From the NCBI GenBank assembly GCA_902399975.1, contig CABOHA010000001.1:149397-213396 (forward strand): 64,000 nt of DNA, read 5' to 3'. Below the pieces are notes generated by a model. It saw only the letters and a list, made by a program, of their open reading frames with translations, had not been told where the DNA came from and did no database searches. This document shows, piece after piece, positions 34,622-43,244 of this stretch (position 1 is its first letter; every line of letters starts with the position of its first letter). Origin of the DNA: Coriobacteriaceae bacterium (GTDB lineage Bacteria; Actinomycetota; Coriobacteriia; Coriobacteriales; Coriobacteriaceae). A program made the position numbers and the translations under genes.

Positions 34622-34640
34622 GCTGTAGGGGGAGCGTGCC

Positions 34641-36050
34641 GTGGCAGGTAAAAAGTTCTCCCTGTTCGAGGTCATCCTCTCGGTTATCTGCGTTGTCTTT
34701 ACCATCGAGGCGGCCGCTCCGGCATCTGCCATGGGTAACGTGCAGTTCTTCTGGTGGATCTTCCTCATCATTACGTTTTTGCTTCCCTATGGCCTGGTGG
34801 TGGCCGAGCTCGGTACGGCGTTCGATTCCGAGGGCGGTCTGTACGATTGGGTTCGCCTGGGCTTGGGCGACCGTTGGGGCGCTCGCTGCTCCTGGTGCTA
34901 TTGGGTCAACTTTCCACTGTGGGTGGCAAGTATCGCCTGCATGTTCCCCAGTGTCATCAATGCGGTATGGGGCATCGAATTTTCGCTTGGGGTCCGAATT
35001 GCCATCGAGCTTGCCTTTGTGTGGGGCGTCACGGTCATGGCAATGCAGCCGGTGGCCGAGGCCGATTGGGTCATGGATGGCGGCGCCGTCATCAAGGTGC
35101 TCATTACCGCCGTGGTGGGAATCGTCGGTATCTGGTTTGCCTGCAATAACGGCTTTGCCAACGATATGTCGTTTAAGACCTTTGTCCCCGATCTGGGAGA
35201 CACTAACTCACTGACGTATCTTTCAATCATCCTATTCAACTTTATGGGCTTTGAGGTGGTCGCGACCTTTGCCAGCACGATGAAGAACCCATCGCGCGAT
35301 ATCCCCAAGGCGGTTATCGCCGGTGGCGTTGCCATCGCGGCGATCTACATTATCTGTGGCGTCGGTATTGGAGCCGCGGTTCCCACCGAGCAGCTTTCAC
35401 TCGATTCGGGCATTGTGGACGCGGTTGCCGCCATGGTGGGGCGCGCTCACCCGCTGACGATGGTCGTGGGCGTGGCCTTTTTGGTGACGCTGTTCGCCAA
35501 CATGATCTGCTGGAGTTTTGGCGTCAACAACGTGGCGAGCTATGCCGCGCGCCACGGCAACATGCCGCGCCCCTTTGCGCTGGTGTCCAAGAAGACCGGC
35601 ATGCCCAACGGCTCAGCACTCATTAACGGTTGTTTTGCCAGCTTGGTGCTGCTACTTCAGATTCCGCTGGGCGAAGGTTCCGACGTCTTTTGGGTTTTCT
35701 TCTCGATGAACGTCGTCTTTCTGCTCATGAGCTATATCCCGATGTTCCCGGCGTTTTGGCGTCTGCGTAAATACGACGGTCGCCCGCGTGTGTTCCGCGC
35801 GCCCTTCGAGGGCAAGGTGCTTGCGGTAGCGCTTGCGGTGCCGGTGGTAGAGCTCGTGCTTTCGATTGTTGCGACAATCGTGCCGCTTAACAGCTCGCCC
35901 GCCGAGATGTCAAAGTTGCCGATCCTCATGGGTGTGGTGATCGGCGTGTTGCTGGGCGAGGTTTCGCGCCTCATATCGCGCCGCGGCCGCAGCATCGACA
36001 ATCCCGGCGTTGGCGCAAGGGGGACAGGTCGCTTTGCGCCAAAACAGTAG
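34641..36050 (+). CDS. APC-family antiporter, paralogue of aguD
   Basis: 469 aa, about 12 membrane helices. Close paralogue of the protein at 31056: it shares the helix 1 pattern EAAAPASAMGNVQFFWW, EGGLYDWVRLGLGDRWGAR and FNFMGFEVVATFASTMKNPS. GTG start at 34641 with GGGGGAG 7 nt upstream. It is preceded by a candidate attenuator, unlike aguD. It probably exchanges an amine or amino acid for its decarboxylated or deiminated product, serving the second deiminase at 37659. The difference in TM6 (ATFAST versus CTMTDD) may mean another substrate. Confidence 0.85.
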   Translation: MAGKKFSLFEVILSVICVVFTIEAAAPASAMGNVQFFWWIFLIITFLLPYGLVVAELGTAFDSEGGLYDWVRLGLGDRWGARCSWCYWVNFPLWVASIACMFPSVINAVWGIEFSLGVRIAIELAFVWGVTVMAMQPVAEADWVMDGGAVIKVLITAVVGIVGIWFACNNGFANDMSFKTFVPDLGDTNSLTYLSIILFNFMGFEVVATFASTMKNPSRDIPKAVIAGGVAIAAIYIICGVGIGAAVPTEQLSLDSGIVDAVAAMVGRAHPLTMVVGVAFLVTLFANMICWSFGVNNVASYAARHGNMPRPFALVSKKTGMPNGSALINGCFASLVLLLQIPLGEGSDVFWVFFSMNVVFLLMSYIPMFPAFWRLRKYDGRPRVFRAPFEGKVLAVALAVPVVELVLSIVATIVPLNSSPAEMSKLPILMGVVIGVLLGEVSRLISRRGRSIDNPGVGARGTGRFAPKQ

Positions 36051-36085
36051 CGCCGCGAGTTGTGCGGTGCTAGTTGCATCTTGGA

Positions 36086-36277
36086 TTACTGCTCACGCTG
36101 CTCGGGATCAGATGCGAGCTTGGGTGCAAAGTAGGGGACGTGGCCCAGGTAGGGGCAGCTGTCCTCGCGTGATTCGACGACGCAGGGGATATCTTCGTAG
36201 GTGAGTGAGTCGCTCAGGCGGGCGATGGTCTTGGCGGCAGGAGCGACGAGCATCTTGAGCGGTGCGATAGGCGCCAT
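36086..36277 (-). CDS. Small protein of unknown function
   Basis: 63 aa with a perfect Shine-Dalgarno (AAGGAG, 5 nt before ATG 36277). It reads MAPIAPLKMLVAPAAKTIAR at the start, has two cysteines (in DIPCVVES and DSCPYLGH), and is otherwise soluble. It is convergent with the second antiporter. The ribosome site and compact, codon-biased frame make it likely real. No function can be assigned; a Cys-x(n)-Cys pair could bind a metal. Confidence 0.65.
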   Translation of the reverse strand: MAPIAPLKMLVAPAAKTIARLSDSLTYEDIPCVVESREDSCPYLGHVPYFAPKLASDPEQREQ

Positions 36278-36383
36278 GGCATCTCCTTTCTTGCATGCGA
36301 CCCGTGTTTTGGCGCGAATGTATACGCCGCCAGTCTAGCATTCCGCCGAGGAGAGCTCCAAACCACCACAAAGGGGATGGGCA

Positions 36384-36600
36384 GATGCAAGTGAGTAGAC
36401 TTATTTGGATATGCCGAGCACACCGCGACAAATACTCAATAAAACCGCAGGTCAGAGCTGTGGCGTTTTGGGGCGTGCTTGGTCTCCTACAAAAAGCCTA
36501 CTCACTTGGTTTTTCTGCTAGAAGACCGCCGCGAGGGAAGGCAGCTCCCTCGCGGCGGCTGACATTTGCCCAGATAAAACCTGCCAAAATAAACCTGTCT
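36384..36600. repeat. Dispersed repeat AAGTGAGTAGG, copy 2
   Basis: Homologous to 23739-23958 over its whole length, including the outer arms (AAGTGAGTAGACTTATTTGG and CCTACTCACTT), CTCAATAAAA, CGCAGGTCAG, the ACCGCCGCGAGGGA hairpin and CAGATAAAACCTGCCAAAA. It ends abruptly at AACCTGTCT. A bidirectional-terminator arm (AACCACCACAAAGGGG) precedes it at about 36360. Confidence 0.7.
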
Positions 36601-36643
36601 ACTCTTTGAGCCAGAGCCGACACTAATTCAAATGGCGAAATCA

Positions 36644-36677
36644 AAGGGCGTTCTCCGCATGGAGGGCGCCCTTTTTT
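36644..36677 (+). terminator. Intrinsic terminator overlapping the LuxR stop codon
   Basis: AAGGGCG-TT-CTCC / GGAG-GG-CGCCCTT followed by TTTT on the plus strand. It abuts the stop of the convergent LuxR gene. Confidence 0.75.
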
Positions 36678-37480
36678 CATCGCAGGATGTTTTGCACGGC
36701 AGTCATAAGGCCCAGGCGGTTGCCGACGCCGAGCTTGCGATAGATGGCGTTGATGTGCTTCTTGACGGTTGACTCGCTTATGAATAGCTCGTTTGCCATC
36801 TGTTTGTTCGTTTTGCCGTCGAGCATGAGCCGCATGACTTCGGCTTCGCGCGGTTGGATATTGTGTTCTGTAATGAAGGCGTTCAGATGGTTTGTGTCTT
36901 CGGTCTGGGTGAGTTTAATGCCCCGAGGATAGAGGTTGGCGAGCGCGAGGCTCGCGTGCCGAGCGATTTCGAGCAGGATTGCGAGCTCGGTGTCAGTGAA
37001 GTCCCCGGCCGTGCGTTCGCGAAACAGGGTGATGCTTCCAAGTGGTAGGTTGTTGTGAGCAAGCGTGGCCGTACAGCCAAAGTAGACGCCCTGCGGTTCC
37101 ATCCATTTGCGATAGATGGGCGTGGCATCGCGTCGCTTGACGTCGACGAGGTCGAGGTCGCGGTAGACGCCGACCTTATGTAAGTCAAAGCTCCATGTTG
37201 TATAGTCCATCGCGGCGTAGCGGTTGTAGTAGTCGCTCAGTGCGCGGTCGTCCATTCCGCTGCTTGCGGGGTGGACGTAGCGTGGGGCATCACTGCCCGC
37301 CGCCTCGATCAGGTCGAACATGGCGATCCGATGGGGCACGAGCCCTATCGTTCCCTCGAGGGTCTCCTTTTGCAGCTTATCGACACCGTGTGATGCGTGG
37401 ATTGCAAGCGCGAGCTCGTTGAGAGCAGTCCAGGTCGTACTGTCCAACTCAATAGTCTGCTGTTTATTGCATGGGGGCAT
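36677..37480 (-). CDS. GAF-like sensor LuxR-family regulator
   Basis: 267 aa, soluble. An N-terminal GAF-like domain (about 20-185; LPLGSITLFRERTAGDFTDT then ELAILLEIARHASLALANLY is the end of such a domain) precedes a C-terminal GerE HTH (about 205-262). The HTH reads IQPREAEVMRLMLDGKTNKQ then MANELFISESTVKKHINAIY. ATG 37480 with AAAGGACG upstream is preferred to an in-frame start at 37516. It is divergent from the second agmatine deiminase (178 bp), so it probably regulates that gene (inference). Confidence 0.85.
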   Translation of the reverse strand: MPPCNKQQTIELDSTTWTALNELALAIHASHGVDKLQKETLEGTIGLVPHRIAMFDLIEAAGSDAPRYVHPASSGMDDRALSDYYNRYAAMDYTTWSFDLHKVGVYRDLDLVDVKRRDATPIYRKWMEPQGVYFGCTATLAHNNLPLGSITLFRERTAGDFTDTELAILLEIARHASLALANLYPRGIKLTQTEDTNHLNAFITEHNIQPREAEVMRLMLDGKTNKQMANELFISESTVKKHINAIYRKLGVGNRLGLMTAVQNILR

Positions 37481-37658
37481 AGGGCGTCCTTTCCATTGCG
37501 GAACCCAGTATGTCATGTTCTCGGCCTGAATAGAACTTTAGGTCAGCGAATGGTGTGCCGTCGGTCGCTGAAAGGGGCTCGAGGGACCATTGAGAACATC
37601 TCGGTGCGGCCGCATCATGGTCTCGTCAAGCAAAAGCACCGAGATTTAGGAGCTTGAA

Positions 37659-38780
37659 ATGAAGACCATCTACGAGAGTGAGTCCACACCTAAGAAGGAC
37701 GGGTTCTATATGCCCGGCGAGTATGAGGAGCAGGAGCGCACCTGGATTTTGTGGCCGCATCGTTCGGATGTGTGGCGCTGCGGTGCCAAGCCGGCGCAAA
37801 AGGTCTTTACCGAGATTATTAAGACCGTTGCACGCTTCCAACCCATCACCGTTGGTGTCAATGCCGAGGATTTCCCTGCGGTGTGCGAGATTTTCGATGG
37901 CGTTGAGAACGTGCGCGTGATTCATATGGAGTACAACGACTTCTGGATCCGCGACCCCGGCCCGGCGTTTCTTGTCAACGACAAGGGCGACGTGGCACTC
38001 TCGCACTTCCACTTTAATGCTTACGGCGGTTTCATTGACGGCCTGTATTTCCCGTGGGACAAGGACGCTTCCATTGGCCTGCAGGTGGCACAGCTCGAGC
38101 AGGTTAACCGCTATCGTCCCGAGGATTATATCCTCGAGGGTGGCTCGTTTAACTGCGACGGCCAGGGCACCGTGGTGACCACCGAGATGTGCCTGCTCAA
38201 TGAGGACCGCAACCCCCAGTACACCAAGGAGCAGATCGAGGAGAAGCTTGCCGAGTACCTGGGCATCGAGAAGGTCATTTGGATCAAGGATGGCATCGAC
38301 CCGTTTGAGACCAACGGGCACGTGGACGACGTCGCATGCTTTAGTGCGCCCGGCGAGGTCTGCTGCATGTGGACCGATGATCCCAACCATAAGTTCTACA
38401 AGGAGTGCCAAGAGGCGTATAAGACGCTTTCCGAGACGACGGATGCCCGTGGCCGCAAGCTCAAGATCCACAAGGTGATTATGCCTGCGACCTCGGTATA
38501 TATGACCGAAGAGGAGGCCAGCACGATTGACCCCGTCGAGGGCGTGCTGCCGCGTACCCCCGAGGATGCTTTCGAGCCGAGCTACCTCAACTTCCTGCCC
38601 ATCAACGGCGCAGTGCTTGTACCGCGGTTCGGCGATCCCAATGACGCCCAGGCGCTCAAGGATATCCAGGCTGCTTATCCGGACCGTGAAGTCATCGGTA
38701 TCATGACTCGCGAGGTTATCTACGGCGGCGGCAACATCCACTGCATCACCCAGCAGCAGCCCAAGGCGCGCTGTAAGTAG
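37659..38780 (+). CDS. aguA: Agmatine deiminase, copy 2
   Basis: 373-aa GME hydrolase converting agmatine to N-carbamoylputrescine. Active-site residues: Cys362 in GGGNIHCITQQ, the His in ETNGHVDDVACF, and the Asp in FWIRDPGPAF (98-103), which retains the GP dipeptide missing from copy 1. Length matches family members (about 365-378). It is the more canonical of the two paralogues. ATG 37659 is preceded by TTTAGGAGC. It is single-gene and divergent from the GAF-LuxR regulator. It probably works with the antiporter at 34641 and with PtcA. Confidence 0.92.
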   Translation: MKTIYESESTPKKDGFYMPGEYEEQERTWILWPHRSDVWRCGAKPAQKVFTEIIKTVARFQPITVGVNAEDFPAVCEIFDGVENVRVIHMEYNDFWIRDPGPAFLVNDKGDVALSHFHFNAYGGFIDGLYFPWDKDASIGLQVAQLEQVNRYRPEDYILEGGSFNCDGQGTVVTTEMCLLNEDRNPQYTKEQIEEKLAEYLGIEKVIWIKDGIDPFETNGHVDDVACFSAPGEVCCMWTDDPNHKFYKECQEAYKTLSETTDARGRKLKIHKVIMPATSVYMTEEEASTIDPVEGVLPRTPEDAFEPSYLNFLPINGAVLVPRFGDPNDAQALKDIQAAYPDREVIGIMTREVIYGGGNIHCITQQQPKARCK

Positions 38781-38922
38781 AGGCGGTTGCACGGCACACG
38801 GGGTAGTGTCGATATGACCTGGGGCCCGCTGGCGCACACGCTGGTGGGCCCTTTTGCGTGCGGCGGGCAGCATTGCACGCGGGCGCTCGGGTCTAAGCGA
38901 GGGTACCAGGGGGGCCTTGCTT

Positions 38923-38955
38923 ATCGTCGATAGTTGGTCTAGAATCGTCGATAGT
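38923..38955 (+). promoter_or_regulatory. Direct repeat ATCGTCGATAGT upstream of the AlbA_2 gene
   Basis: ATCGTCGATAGT occurs at 38923-38934 and 38944-38955, a 21-bp period (two helical turns), and a third related word (CGATGATAG) follows. It lies 17 bp before the start codon, as expected for autoregulation. Confidence 0.65.
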
Positions 38956-38972
38956 CGATGATAGGGGGTAAC

Positions 38973-40523
38973 ATGCAGCTTGTTGAAAGTGAGACCGTGG
39001 AGTTCAAGTGCACATTTACCCCTAAGCTGCTCAAAGCTGTGGTGGCGTTTGCCAATTCGAATGGCGGTACCTTGTATATCGGAATCGACGATTTTGGCAG
39101 CATCGTCGGCGTGGACGATATCGATGCCACCATGCTTCAATGCTCTAATGCAATAACCGATGGCGTGTATCCCGACGTTTCTGAAATCACGACGGTCTCC
39201 GCATTGGACATCGATGGCGCAGCGTTGGTGAAAATCGAGGTGGAAGCGGGTCCTTACAAGCCGTACTGCCTGTGCTCGAAGGGATTTGTTCCGGCCGGGG
39301 TATATCGGCGCCTGGGTCCTGCCAACGTGCCCATCGAGATGGCCCAGATCCGCTCGATGATCAAGCGCACCGACGGCGATTATTTTGAGACCGGGCGCTC
39401 TCATGAACAGAGCTTGACGTTTTTTGAAGCCGAGCGGGTCTTTAGGCGTGCGGAGATTACGTTTGACCAAACCTCTCAAAAGAATCTCGGCCTTATCGAT
39501 GAGCTGGGCTTTTACACCAATTTGGCACTGCTGGTCTCTGACCAAAACCCCTTTGCAGTCCGCGCTGGCCTCTTCAACGACGATGCGTATACCGAGTTTA
39601 TCGACCGTCAGGATGGCGAGGGCTCGATCTTCAGGCAGATAGAGGATATCGAACGGTTCCTCAATATATCGAACGCAACGCGTATGTACTTTGTGCCGGG
39701 AAGACTCGATCGCATAGATAAGGACGACTATCCCCGCGAGGCTGTTCGAGAGGGAATTCTGAACCTGTTTATCCATCGCGACTACGAATCTTCGGTGGCG
39801 TCTCTTATCAAGATGAGCCGTACGGCGCTTGAATTTACCAATGCGGGAGGGCCGCAGCACATCAGCGTCGAGGAGGCGCTTGCGGGCGGCTCGGACGCTC
39901 GGAATCCAAAGCTGCAACTGCTCTTTTTGCGCTTGGGGATGGTTGAGGCGTTTGGAACGGGCCTCAAGGGGATCCGTGCGCTCTATGAGGCGGAAGGGTT
40001 GGAACCCGAGGTCTGCGCCTACCCTGCAATGTTTAGGTTGTCGCTGCCCAACGTCAATGCCGTGCGCAATTCCTATCTGACGCCTCGTGGCAATAGCGGT
40101 CCCAACTTGCGTGGGGATTACAGCGATTATGCGCAGCTCGAGCGGGAAGGGGCGCTGCCGCCCGATGTTTCGCAAGCGTTTGCATCCGTGCGAGCGCAGC
40201 GAGAGGGGCACGTGTCGATGAATGGCGACTGCGGCCACGAGGTGCGTGCCAAGCTCGTGGAGGAGCTTGGCTTTGATGTTGCGTGCAAGGCGTCCGCGAT
40301 GCTACAGGATGTCTCGGACGAGCGACGTGGTGGATACGCTCGCACCTTGATTCGCTTTGCCCTTGAGCGGCCCCGCGGCTTTACGCGCCAGGATGCCTCG
40401 GACGTTCTGGGAACTGGGCGCGACGTGACGCTGCGGGTTATCAACGGTTTGCTTGAGGAAGGCGCACTCGTTAAAGAGGGGCGCGCTCGGGCGACGAGAT
40501 ATCGCGCTATCGGGCAGGTTTAG
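38973..40523 (+). CDS. AlbA_2/Schlafen-type putative transcriptional regulator
   Basis: 516 aa. N-terminal AlbA_2 (formerly AAA_4) domain at about 1-130 with ESETVEFKCTF, FANSNGGTLYIGIDDFGSIV and YRRLGPANVPI. A middle HATPase-like region (about 235-340) has YPREAVREGILNLFIHRDYE and GMVEAFGTGLKGIRALYEAE. A C-terminal winged helix (about 450-510) reads FTRQDASDVLGTGRDVTLRV. Proteins of this family act as regulators or as parts of defence and toxin-antitoxin-like loci. GGGGG and ATG 38973 set the start. It stands alone, with a repeated operator-like sequence directly upstream. Confidence 0.82.
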   Translation: MQLVESETVEFKCTFTPKLLKAVVAFANSNGGTLYIGIDDFGSIVGVDDIDATMLQCSNAITDGVYPDVSEITTVSALDIDGAALVKIEVEAGPYKPYCLCSKGFVPAGVYRRLGPANVPIEMAQIRSMIKRTDGDYFETGRSHEQSLTFFEAERVFRRAEITFDQTSQKNLGLIDELGFYTNLALLVSDQNPFAVRAGLFNDDAYTEFIDRQDGEGSIFRQIEDIERFLNISNATRMYFVPGRLDRIDKDDYPREAVREGILNLFIHRDYESSVASLIKMSRTALEFTNAGGPQHISVEEALAGGSDARNPKLQLLFLRLGMVEAFGTGLKGIRALYEAEGLEPEVCAYPAMFRLSLPNVNAVRNSYLTPRGNSGPNLRGDYSDYAQLEREGALPPDVSQAFASVRAQREGHVSMNGDCGHEVRAKLVEELGFDVACKASAMLQDVSDERRGGYARTLIRFALERPRGFTRQDASDVLGTGRDVTLRVINGLLEEGALVKEGRARATRYRAIGQV

Positions 40524-40605
40524 GGACGGGCGGTCCGGCCCCCTGGGTTAATCTTGGGCAAAGGCCAAGTGCCGGGTTCCCGGCTCGCCTTGATTGAAGG
40601 GGTAC

Positions 40606-41250
40606 TTAGAGCGTGCTTCCGTACATGTAGACGATAAATCCGTCGCCGGTGTCCTGGCTGTGATCCTCCAAGATGCGCTTCATGTTGAGGTGCTCGTAGA
40701 ACTGCCAGTCGGAGTTGCAGTCGCTCATCAGGAAGAATTTGGTGCACCCGGCTTTGGCGAGTTCGGCGCGCGCAAGGTCGATGAGCGTACGGCCGAGCCC
40801 CTTGCCCTGCCATTCGGGCACGATGATGATCAGGTTGAGCTGGCCCTGGGCATATTCGTTGCCCGTGGCGGCAAAGCGGTCGGCTGTTGCCTTCTCGCGG
40901 CTATCGCCAAAGAGCGAGCCTTCGAGCTTGGCATCGGCGGTCTTTGCCATCTCGGTTGCCTGGACGAACATCTCGTTGTAGCAGGGCTCCCACGTGGGAT
41001 TGGTGCGTGGTTTGCCGTCTTCGAAGATGCCGATGCAGCAAGCGGCGATGATGCGGCCTTCAGCTTCGGCAACGAGCGCGATGGGGGAGCGCTGCAGCTG
41101 CATGGCGATGTTAAAGCGCGCACAGAAATCGGCGGCTTCGACGTCGCCTCAGTTGCGCAGCGTGTTGCACCACAGCTGGTTGTAGATGGCGGCGATGCCG
41201 GCCAGGTCATCGAGCGTGGCGGCACGCAGAGTTACGGTGTCAAGGCTCAT
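40606..41250 (-). pseudogene. GNAT acetyltransferase interrupted by a stop codon
   Basis: From ATG 41250 the frame starts MSLDTVTLR, continues to NQLWCNTLRN, meets TGA at codon 34 (41149-41151), then reopens without a frame change and runs to 40606. The continuation holds GNAT features (IIVPEWQGKGLGRTLIDLAR, the acetyl-CoA loop) and a good C-terminus. A downstream ATG (41103) would give a 165-aa protein missing the first beta strand. A single nonsense mutation is the simplest reading; sequencing error is possible. Confidence 0.8.
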
Positions 41251-41369
41251 GGGGGCTCCTTCCAAGTTGGGTCAGGCCACCCCTGAGCGTGACATGGCGA
41301 CATCGTTGCCGCATCAACCATTCGGCAGACGAGCGCCGATACCTCGGGGACGGAGAGGTGGCAATTGGG

Positions 41370-41425
41370 TAGTCATTGGGGACGTTCTTAAACGACTAGT
41401 CAAACAAGAGCGTCCCCAACGACTA
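41370..41425. repeat. Palindromic repeat TAGTCATTGGGGACG, copy 2
   Basis: TAGTCATTGGGGACGTTCTT (41370-41389) with AAGAGCGTCCCCAACGACTA (41406-41425): 18 of 20 positions pair. The loop has GACTAGTC as in copy 1 at 9405. A further GGACTGTCCCC follows at about 41430, close to the IS110 element. Confidence 0.75.
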
Positions 41426-41439
41426 CTTTAAGGACTGTC

Positions 41440-42960
41440 CCCAACTGCCGGCAGAGACGATATGAGCAGGACATAAAACATTGAGAGCCCCTGCTGCATG
41501 AAAGACCGCGGATTAGGCCGACAATGGTGAGTGTCTAATTCAGCCGCGGCGGCCACGCCGCATTCATGGAAGGGGCTCCCATGCTCGATACTACCACCTT
41601 CGTCGGCCTCGACGTCCACGCCCGCTCGATAAAGGCCGTCTCCCTCGACGTCATGACCGGGGAGGTGCGCTGCGCGACCTTCGGCTACGACGCCGGCGCC
41701 GTCGCGGAGTGGGTCCGCTCCGTGGACCCCGGGGCCAGGTGCGTGTACGAGTCCGGGGTCACGGGCTTCGACCTGCAGAAGAGGCTCTCCGGCCTGGGGG
41801 TCGACTGCGTGGTCGGCGCCGTCTCGAAGATGATCAAGCCCAGCGCGGACAGGGGCAGGAAGAACGACCGCAACGACGCCGAGTTCCTCGCCCGCATGCT
41901 GTCGGTCGGCAACGTGGTCGAGGTGTGGGTCCCCGACGACGAGTGCGAGGCCGCCCGCGACCTGACCAGGGCGCTCGAGGACGCGAGGGACGACCTCTCG
42001 CGCTCGAAGCAGCGGCTCTCCAAGTTCCTGCTCAGGCACGGGCTCGTCTTCGACGAGAGGACGCCCACCGGCCGCGGGAAGGGTAACTGGACCCGGGCGC
42101 ACTGGTCCTGGATCGAGTCGATTAGGTTCGCGGAGGGGGCCGACAACGACGTGCTCGCCTACTACGTCGACGCGGTCAGGCGGGCGGCGGAGGAGAAGGC
42201 GAGGCTCGAGGGGCTCGTCGAGGCCGAGGCCCGCAAGCCCAGGTGGCGGAAGAGGGTCGACTCCCTGCGCTGCCTCAAGGGCGTAGACACCGCTTCCGCC
42301 GCCGACCTCGTGTTCGAGGCCGGCGAGTTCTCCAGGTTCAGGAACGCCCGCTCGTTCGCCGCGTGGGTCGGCCTGACGCCCTCCGAGCACTCCAGCGGGG
42401 AGAGCGACCGCAGGGGCGCGATCACCAAGGCCGGCAACAAGCACCTGAGAAAGACGCTGGTCGAGGCCGCGTGGCACTACCTGACGTGCTCGGGGCGGCC
42501 GAAGGACCTCGCCAAGGGCCAGGCCCCGGACCCAGCCGCCCGGAGGCATGCCGCCAAGGGCGTGCGGAGGCTGGTCGAGAGGCGCGGGGCCCTGCTCGCG
42601 CGCGGGGTCCACAGCAACAAGGCGAACGTCGCCACGGCGCGCGAGCTCGCCTGCTGGGTGTGGGCGGTCGGCCTCATGGCCGAGGAGACGTAGGGGGCGG
42701 TCCCCCGCACATAAGCCAGTCATCCCGGAAGCGGTTCGATCCGAAGCCGTTGAGGCGAACCTCAGGTCCCTTTTCTGCGAGCGCCCAGGGCGCCACACGC
42801 GTGCACAGACTGTCGGTTCGACGTAGAAGCCTCAGCCGTAGCAACGGATTGCCCAGCGAGAGATCGCCACGGGCGGATATTAAACTGCAAAGACGAGCGT
42901 CGGTAAGACACGCCGAGGTCGCCGCGGACGGGTTGATATAGGGAGAGGGCCTGACCCCAT
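41440..42960 (+). mobile_element. IS110/IS1111-family insertion sequence (ends approximate)
   Basis: A transposase gene with GC-rich composition sits in an intergenic region. IS110 elements lack terminal inverted repeats and target duplications, so the ends cannot be set by eye. The 140 bp before the gene (with paired CCGCGG words around 41508-41549) and about 265 bp after it (42694-42958, with GAGGCGAACCTC-type small hairpins) are candidate ends. One of them is expected to encode the bridge RNA known for this family. Confidence 0.6.
41581..42693 (+). CDS. IS110-family transposase
   Basis: 370 aa from ATG 41581 (AAGGGG upstream; ATG 41566 is an alternative). The N-terminal RuvC-like DEDD domain has Asp11 in FVGLDVHARS, Glu57 in VYESG, and Asp96/Asp99 in KNDRNDAEF. 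The C-terminal Tnp_20 domain has the conserved serine in SEHSSGES (270-275), followed by RGAITKAGNKHLRKTLVEAA. It appears intact. Codon use is visibly different from neighbours (frequent AGG arginine, very high GC), a sign of recent transfer. Confidence 0.93.
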   Translation: MLDTTTFVGLDVHARSIKAVSLDVMTGEVRCATFGYDAGAVAEWVRSVDPGARCVYESGVTGFDLQKRLSGLGVDCVVGAVSKMIKPSADRGRKNDRNDAEFLARMLSVGNVVEVWVPDDECEAARDLTRALEDARDDLSRSKQRLSKFLLRHGLVFDERTPTGRGKGNWTRAHWSWIESIRFAEGADNDVLAYYVDAVRRAAEEKARLEGLVEAEARKPRWRKRVDSLRCLKGVDTASAADLVFEAGEFSRFRNARSFAAWVGLTPSEHSSGESDRRGAITKAGNKHLRKTLVEAAWHYLTCSGRPKDLAKGQAPDPAARRHAAKGVRRLVERRGALLARGVHSNKANVATARELACWVWAVGLMAEET

Positions 42961-43072
42961 ATCGTTGGGGCCAGGCCCGATTTTGCCTCTTGACAATGTC
43001 CTGCTCATATTAAAAGGAACGTCCCTAACTGTCACGACTACCTCAAAAGGAGCGTTCCCAAGTGCCGGCTTT

Positions 43073-43242
43073 GGCAACGCCGATGTCTTGGCAACGACAG
43101 CGAAAATCCGCCAGAGCGAGCAAGGTGCCTTGAAGCGAGGCGGCATTGACCTTCTGGTCATGCCGTCGAAGCTGAAAGGCAGATTGCCGCTCTGACGGGT
43201 TTGCAGCGTCGGCCGGTTACGGCGTTTGGCAAAACGCCGTAA
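43073..43242 (-). ncRNA. Structured 3'-UTR element, family 1, copy 3
   Basis: On the minus strand, three bases after the DAHP synthase stop: hairpin TTACGGCGTTT / AAACGCCGTAA (43217-43242), then a 15-nt stem with one mismatch and one wobble (arms 43188-43202 and 43104-43118). The shared GGCAATCTG and GGCATGACCAGAAGGTCAAT core lies between the arms. The last part carries TGCCAAGACATCGGCGTTGCC-type sequence shared with copy 2. Confidence 0.65.
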
Positions 43243-43244
43243 CT

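Noticed and set aside
37626..40238. 870-aa open frame on the minus strand across two plus-strand genes
   Set aside because: It is antisense to the agmatine deiminase and AlbA_2 genes, both with clear motifs and ribosome sites.
41149..41151. Selenocysteine at the TGA of the GNAT gene
   Set aside because: No selenocysteine-insertion hairpin was seen next to it and GNAT enzymes do not use selenocysteine.
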